Source: Roseovarius sp. TE539
GTDB taxonomy: Bacteria > Pseudomonadota > Alphaproteobacteria > Rhodobacterales > Rhodobacteraceae
Direction: 5' to 3'
Assembly (NCBI RefSeq): GCF_003298505.1
Contig: NZ_QNGB01000004.1
Span: 62,001 to 126,000 of the forward strand
Length of the DNA: 64,000 nucleotides
Below, in pieces: positions 61,185-64,000 of the stretch (position 1 is the stretch's first letter; each line of letters opens with the position of its first letter). The notes beneath the pieces are model-generated. The model made no database searches. It was not told the origin of the DNA and saw nothing but the letters and a program-made list of their open reading frames with translations. The position numbers and the translations under genes were made by a program.

Positions 61185-62381
61185 ATGAAGAAGGACATCG
61201 ACGAAAGTTGGCAGGACCGCACGAAACTGGTCCATGGTGGCACGCGGCGCAGCGCCTATAACGAGGTGAGCGAGGCGATCTTCCTGACTCAGGGTTTCGT
61301 GTATGACAGCGCGGCCCAGGCCGAGGCCCGTTTCGTTGGCGCCGGTGATGATGAATTTATCTATGCCCGTTACGGCAACCCCACCGTTGCCATGTTCGAG
61401 GATCGGATAGCCGCCATCGAAGGGGCCGAGGATGCGTTCGCCACTGCGTCGGGCATGGCCGCTGTCTCCGGCGCGCTGACCGCGATGCTGCGGGCAGGCG
61501 ATCATGTCGTCGCCTCGCGGGCGCTCTTCGGGTCATGCCTCTATGTTCTGGAGGAGATCCTGACCCGCTTTGGCGTCGAGGTCAGCTTCGTGGACGGAAC
61601 CGATCTTGCACAATGGCGCGCGGCCATGCGCCCCGGCACACGCGCGGTATTCTTCGAAACCATCGCCAACCCCACGCTGGAGGTGATCGACATCGCCGCG
61701 GTCGCGCAGATCGCCCACGATGCCGGCGCCACTGTGATCGTCGACAACGTTTTCGCCACGCCGATCTTCTCGGATGCCATCGCGCAGGGCGCCGATGTGG
61801 TGATCTATTCCGCCACGAAGCATATCGACGGGCAGGGGCGGGCCCTTGGCGGGGTTATTCTCGGATCCCGCGATTTCATCCGCGGCACGGTTGAACCCTA
61901 CATGAAGCATACCGGCGGCTCCATGTCGCCCTTTACCGCGTGGATCATGCTCAAGGGTTTGGAAACGATGGATCTGCGTGTGCGTGCGCAGGCGTCCTCG
62001 GCGCGGGCGTTGGCCGATGCGCTTGAGGGGCACAGCGCGCTTTCAAGGGTGATCTATCCCGGTCATCACGGACATGCGCAGCACGCCCTTGTCACCCGAC
62101 AGATGGGCGGCAATGGCGGTACGGTCGTTTCGCTTGACCTTGCCGGCGGGCGCCGGGCGGCCTTCGCGTTTCTCGACGCGTTGGGGCTGGTCCTGATCTC
62201 GAACAATCTGGGTGATGCGAAATCCATCGCCACCCATCCGTCAACCACCACCCATCAACGCCTGTCCGAGGAGCGTCGTGCCGCGCTCGGGATCACGCCG
62301 GGGTTGGTTCGACTGTCCGTCGGGATCGAGGATACTGCCGATATTATCGCGGATGTGACGCAGGCTCTCGGCACGGTGTGA
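61185..62381 (+). CDS. metZ: O-succinylhomoserine sulfhydrylase MetZ
   Basis: A 398-residue PLP enzyme of the Cys/Met-metabolism family: PLP Lys212 in YSATKHIDGQGRA, SGMAAVSGAL, FFETIANPTLEV, and the LGDAKSIATHPSTTTH stretch. It makes homocysteine directly from O-succinyl- or O-acetylhomoserine and sulfide. ATG 61185 follows GGAGGACGG; an in-frame ATG at 61116 just behind the riboswitch would add 23 residues. Controlled by the SAM-II element upstream. Confidence 0.94.
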   Translation: MKKDIDESWQDRTKLVHGGTRRSAYNEVSEAIFLTQGFVYDSAAQAEARFVGAGDDEFIYARYGNPTVAMFEDRIAAIEGAEDAFATASGMAAVSGALTAMLRAGDHVVASRALFGSCLYVLEEILTRFGVEVSFVDGTDLAQWRAAMRPGTRAVFFETIANPTLEVIDIAAVAQIAHDAGATVIVDNVFATPIFSDAIAQGADVVIYSATKHIDGQGRALGGVILGSRDFIRGTVEPYMKHTGGSMSPFTAWIMLKGLETMDLRVRAQASSARALADALEGHSALSRVIYPGHHGHAQHALVTRQMGGNGGTVVSLDLAGGRRAAFAFLDALGLVLISNNLGDAKSIATHPSTTTHQRLSEERRAALGITPGLVRLSVGIEDTADIIADVTQALGTV

Positions 62382-62396
62382 GACAGGCCCGGCGGT

Positions 62397-63104
62397 TCAG
62401 AACCGCTCCACCCACGGCCTGAGGGTCAACTCATCCGACCACGCCGAGCGGTCCTGTTCGGCAAGCTGAAGATAGGCCGCGGCGATGGCGTCGGGGTCTA
62501 GCATGCTGTCGGGGTTGTCCGAGGGCTCTGTCCGGCCCGGATTTCGAATGGCGCCGTCGATGTTGATCCATACGACGTGAATGCCCTGCGGATGCAGCTC
62601 CCGCGCCATCGACTGCGCAAGGCCGCGTTGCGCGAACTTGCCCATCGCGAAGGGCGCTGAGCGGGGAAATCCCTTCACTCCCGCCGAGGCGCCGGTCATC
62701 ATTATGGTGCCGCGCGTCCCGTCCCTCGGGTCGGTGGCCAGCATGTGCGCCGCCGCTGCCTGTCCGACATGGAATGCGCCAATTGCCGTGACCTCCAGGG
62801 CCCGGCGCACGGCGTCCGGATCAAGTTCGACAAGCGCCCCGCGCACCCGCGCCGACGGGTTGTAGATCACCACGCGCGGCGCCTCCGCGAGTCCTGCGAA
62901 AAACGCCGAGACGGAAGTTGCATCGGCGGCGTCGAGCGACTTGCGCGCCGCGCCGGTTTCAACCGCCAGTGCCTCCAGCTTTGCAATGTCCCGCGCCGCC
63001 AGCGTCAGGGCATATTCCGCCGCCGCGAAGCGCCGCGCCAGCGCCGCCGACAGGCCGTCCCCGACACCGACGATCACCGCGTGACCTTTCGCAGCCTCAG
63101 TCAA
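62397..63104 (-). CDS. SDR-fold protein lacking the catalytic Tyr
   Basis: A 235-residue short-chain dehydrogenase fold: VIVGVGDGLSAALARRFAAA, TGASAGVKGF, and FAMGK where YxxxK is expected, so Tyr is Phe (codon at 62649-62651) while Lys remains. Such proteins may be non-enzymatic or use another acid. TTG 63104 with GAGGAG upstream, overlapping the DUF1285 stop by eight bases, is the likely start; longer frames have no site. Role unknown. Confidence 0.82.
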   Translation of the reverse strand: MTEAAKGHAVIVGVGDGLSAALARRFAAAEYALTLAARDIAKLEALAVETGAARKSLDAADATSVSAFFAGLAEAPRVVIYNPSARVRGALVELDPDAVRRALEVTAIGAFHVGQAAAAHMLATDPRDGTRGTIMMTGASAGVKGFPRSAPFAMGKFAQRGLAQSMARELHPQGIHVVWINIDGAIRNPGRTEPSDNPDSMLDPDAIAAAYLQLAEQDRSAWSDELTLRPWVERF

Positions 63105-63678
63105 CGTCCATCTCCTCTGACGGGATGACACGGAAGAACTCTCCGCCCGACCACAGTCCGAACCAGCCATCGCGATGGCCCCCGATTTCCACCAGGCGGT
63201 AGAAACTCTTGCGGTCAATGAGCGCCTCCAGCCGGTCGCGGACCAGAACGTAGGGCGAAGGTTCGCCGGTATCGCCGTCACGTTCGACCCGAATCGGATG
63301 GTCGGGTCCGGCAACCATACGGTCGCCGACATTGGTCTCGAAGATCAGCTCTTGGGCGTCTCCGCTGCCTTCCGCCTCGAAATCCACAGCTACGAAAGGG
63401 GCGTCGTCCACCGTTATCCCGACCTTCTCGACCGGGGTGACGAGGAAATAATCCTCTCCGTCCCGCCTCAGGATGGTCGAGAACAGCCGCACCAGACCCG
63501 GCCGTTCGATCGGGCTGCCAAGATAGAACCACCGGCCGTCCCGCGCGATCCGCATATCCATGTCGCCGCTGAAGTCCGGCGTCCACTCGTGGACGGGTGG
63601 GAGGCCCTTGTCCTGAGCGGCGCGCGCTGCCTCTGCCAGGCTTTCGGCTGACGGGGTTGTGAGATTTTCTCCGCTCAT
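63097..63678 (-). CDS. DUF1285 family protein
   Basis: A 193-residue protein of DUF1285, a beta-rich cytosolic fold: LPPVHEWTPDFSGDMDMRIARDGRWFYLGSPIERPGLVRLFSTILRRDGEDYFLVTPVEKVGI is typical. The start is uncertain: ATG 63678 is my choice; 63690, 63699 and 63747 are in frame, the last overlapping the divergent moxR start. Function unknown; often next to moxR in alphaproteobacteria. It is co-transcribed with the SDR. Confidence 0.85.
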   Translation of the reverse strand: MSGENLTTPSAESLAEAARAAQDKGLPPVHEWTPDFSGDMDMRIARDGRWFYLGSPIERPGLVRLFSTILRRDGEDYFLVTPVEKVGITVDDAPFVAVDFEAEGSGDAQELIFETNVGDRMVAGPDHPIRVERDGDTGEPSPYVLVRDRLEALIDRKSFYRLVEIGGHRDGWFGLWSGGEFFRVIPSEEMDVD

Positions 63679-63745
63679 TGCTTTTGCCATTTCCTTCATG
63701 CGCGATACACTCAAGGGTACATAGGGCTCAGACAGGAGTTTTGCC

Positions 63746-64000
63746 ATGACCGATCAATCCGATCTGCTGGCCGGGATCGAGGCGCTGGAGGACCGGCTCG
63801 CCGAAGCTCGGGCGTCGATCACGCGCCGTTTCATCGGGCAGGAACGGGTCGTGGACCTGACATTGTCGGCGGTTCTTTGCGGCGGTCACGGTCTCTTGGT
63901 CGGTCTGCCCGGCCTTGGCAAGACGCGGCTGGTCGAAACCGTCGCCACCGTGATGGGGCTGGCCTCAAACCGGATACAGTTTACGCCCGATCTGATGCCG
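63746..64000 (+). CDS. moxR: MoxR-family AAA ATPase (N-terminal part, cut by window edge)
   Basis: Reads 85 codons to the right edge. It has ITRRFIGQERVVDLTLSAVLCGGHGLLVGLPGLGKTRLVET, with Walker A GLPGLGKT, and begins the IQFTPDLMP motif of MoxR ATPases. These act as chaperone-like unfoldases with DUF58 and VWA partners that usually follow. ATG 63746 after AGGAG. The two minus and plus ATGs at 63745-63748 overlap. Confidence 0.92.
   Translation, partial: MTDQSDLLAGIEALEDRLAEARASITRRFIGQERVVDLTLSAVLCGGHGLLVGLPGLGKTRLVETVATVMGLASNRIQFTPDLMP

Overview
The window looks like a chromosomal segment from a marine alphaproteobacterium of the Rhodobacteraceae (Roseobacter group). The basis is the gene content and order (rpoE-chrR, bztABCD, rsmD/ridA neighbourhoods, an ATP12-type chaperone, a SAM-II riboswitch before metZ, DUF1285 next to moxR), the high GC (about 60% or more by eye) and dense ATGA/GTGA/TTGA-coupled operons. 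I saw no tRNA, rRNA, CRISPR array, phage or insertion sequence. Both window ends cut genes: mutL on the left and a moxR-type AAA ATPase on the right.

Layout. 0-2 kb: start of mutL and a persulfide dioxygenase-like/rhodanese pair behind an ATTC-N8-GAAT operator (SqrR/BigR type). 2-3.6 kb: glnK-amtB ammonium module. 3.9-7.4 kb: class A penicillin-binding protein and mlaC/mlaA lipid-asymmetry genes. 7.4-13 kb: a gap that can fold as a three-way-junction RNA, then ridA, a phosphodiesterase, an acetyltransferase-like protein, phhB, a peroxiredoxin, a ferredoxin-reductase-like flavoprotein and rsmD. 13-17 kb: glycerate kinase, crcB, an RluA-type pseudouridine synthase and an ATP12 chaperone. 17-22 kb: bztABCD polar amino-acid ABC transporter. 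22-35 kb: a branched-chain-type ABC transporter (livFKMHG) embedded between two acyl-CoA ligases, with a lower-GC basic small ORF inside the operon and a divergent hybrid histidine kinase/response regulator. 35-41.5 kb: the RpoE-ChrR singlet-oxygen switch, divergent from a tightly overlapped operon resembling the Rhodobacter RSP_1091-1087 group (furan fatty acid genes). 42-46 kb: saccharopine-type lysine catabolism pair, a GST and a phosphatase. 46-56.5 kb: the two subunits of an NAD-linked formate dehydrogenase (fdhA and a fused NuoE/NuoF-type beta subunit), split by an M20 amidohydrolase, a FadH-like reductase, two small exported proteins and an AlkB-type hydroxylase. 57-64 kb: ftsY, EamA exporter, septation protein A, an esterase, SAM-II-controlled metZ, an SDR lacking its catalytic Tyr, DUF1285 and moxR.

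Themes. Sulfur and oxidant stress recur: the operator-controlled persulfide module, peroxiredoxin, RpoE/ChrR and its probable target operon. Nutrient scavenging recurs too: Amt, Bzt, Liv, lysine and amidohydrolase genes. Four copies of a short interspersed repeat (core GGAGTATT...AAAGATGAAG) sit just after genes at 42.1, 42.2, 49.0 and 56.6 kb. The items most worth a second look are the candidate structured RNA at 7495-7562, the duplicated-domain protein at 23308-24156, the basic lower-GC ORF at 29871-30269, the paired sigma-E-like promoters at 36.4 kb, the repeat family, and the nested SAM-II/terminator/in-frame start arrangement at 61.0-61.2 kb.
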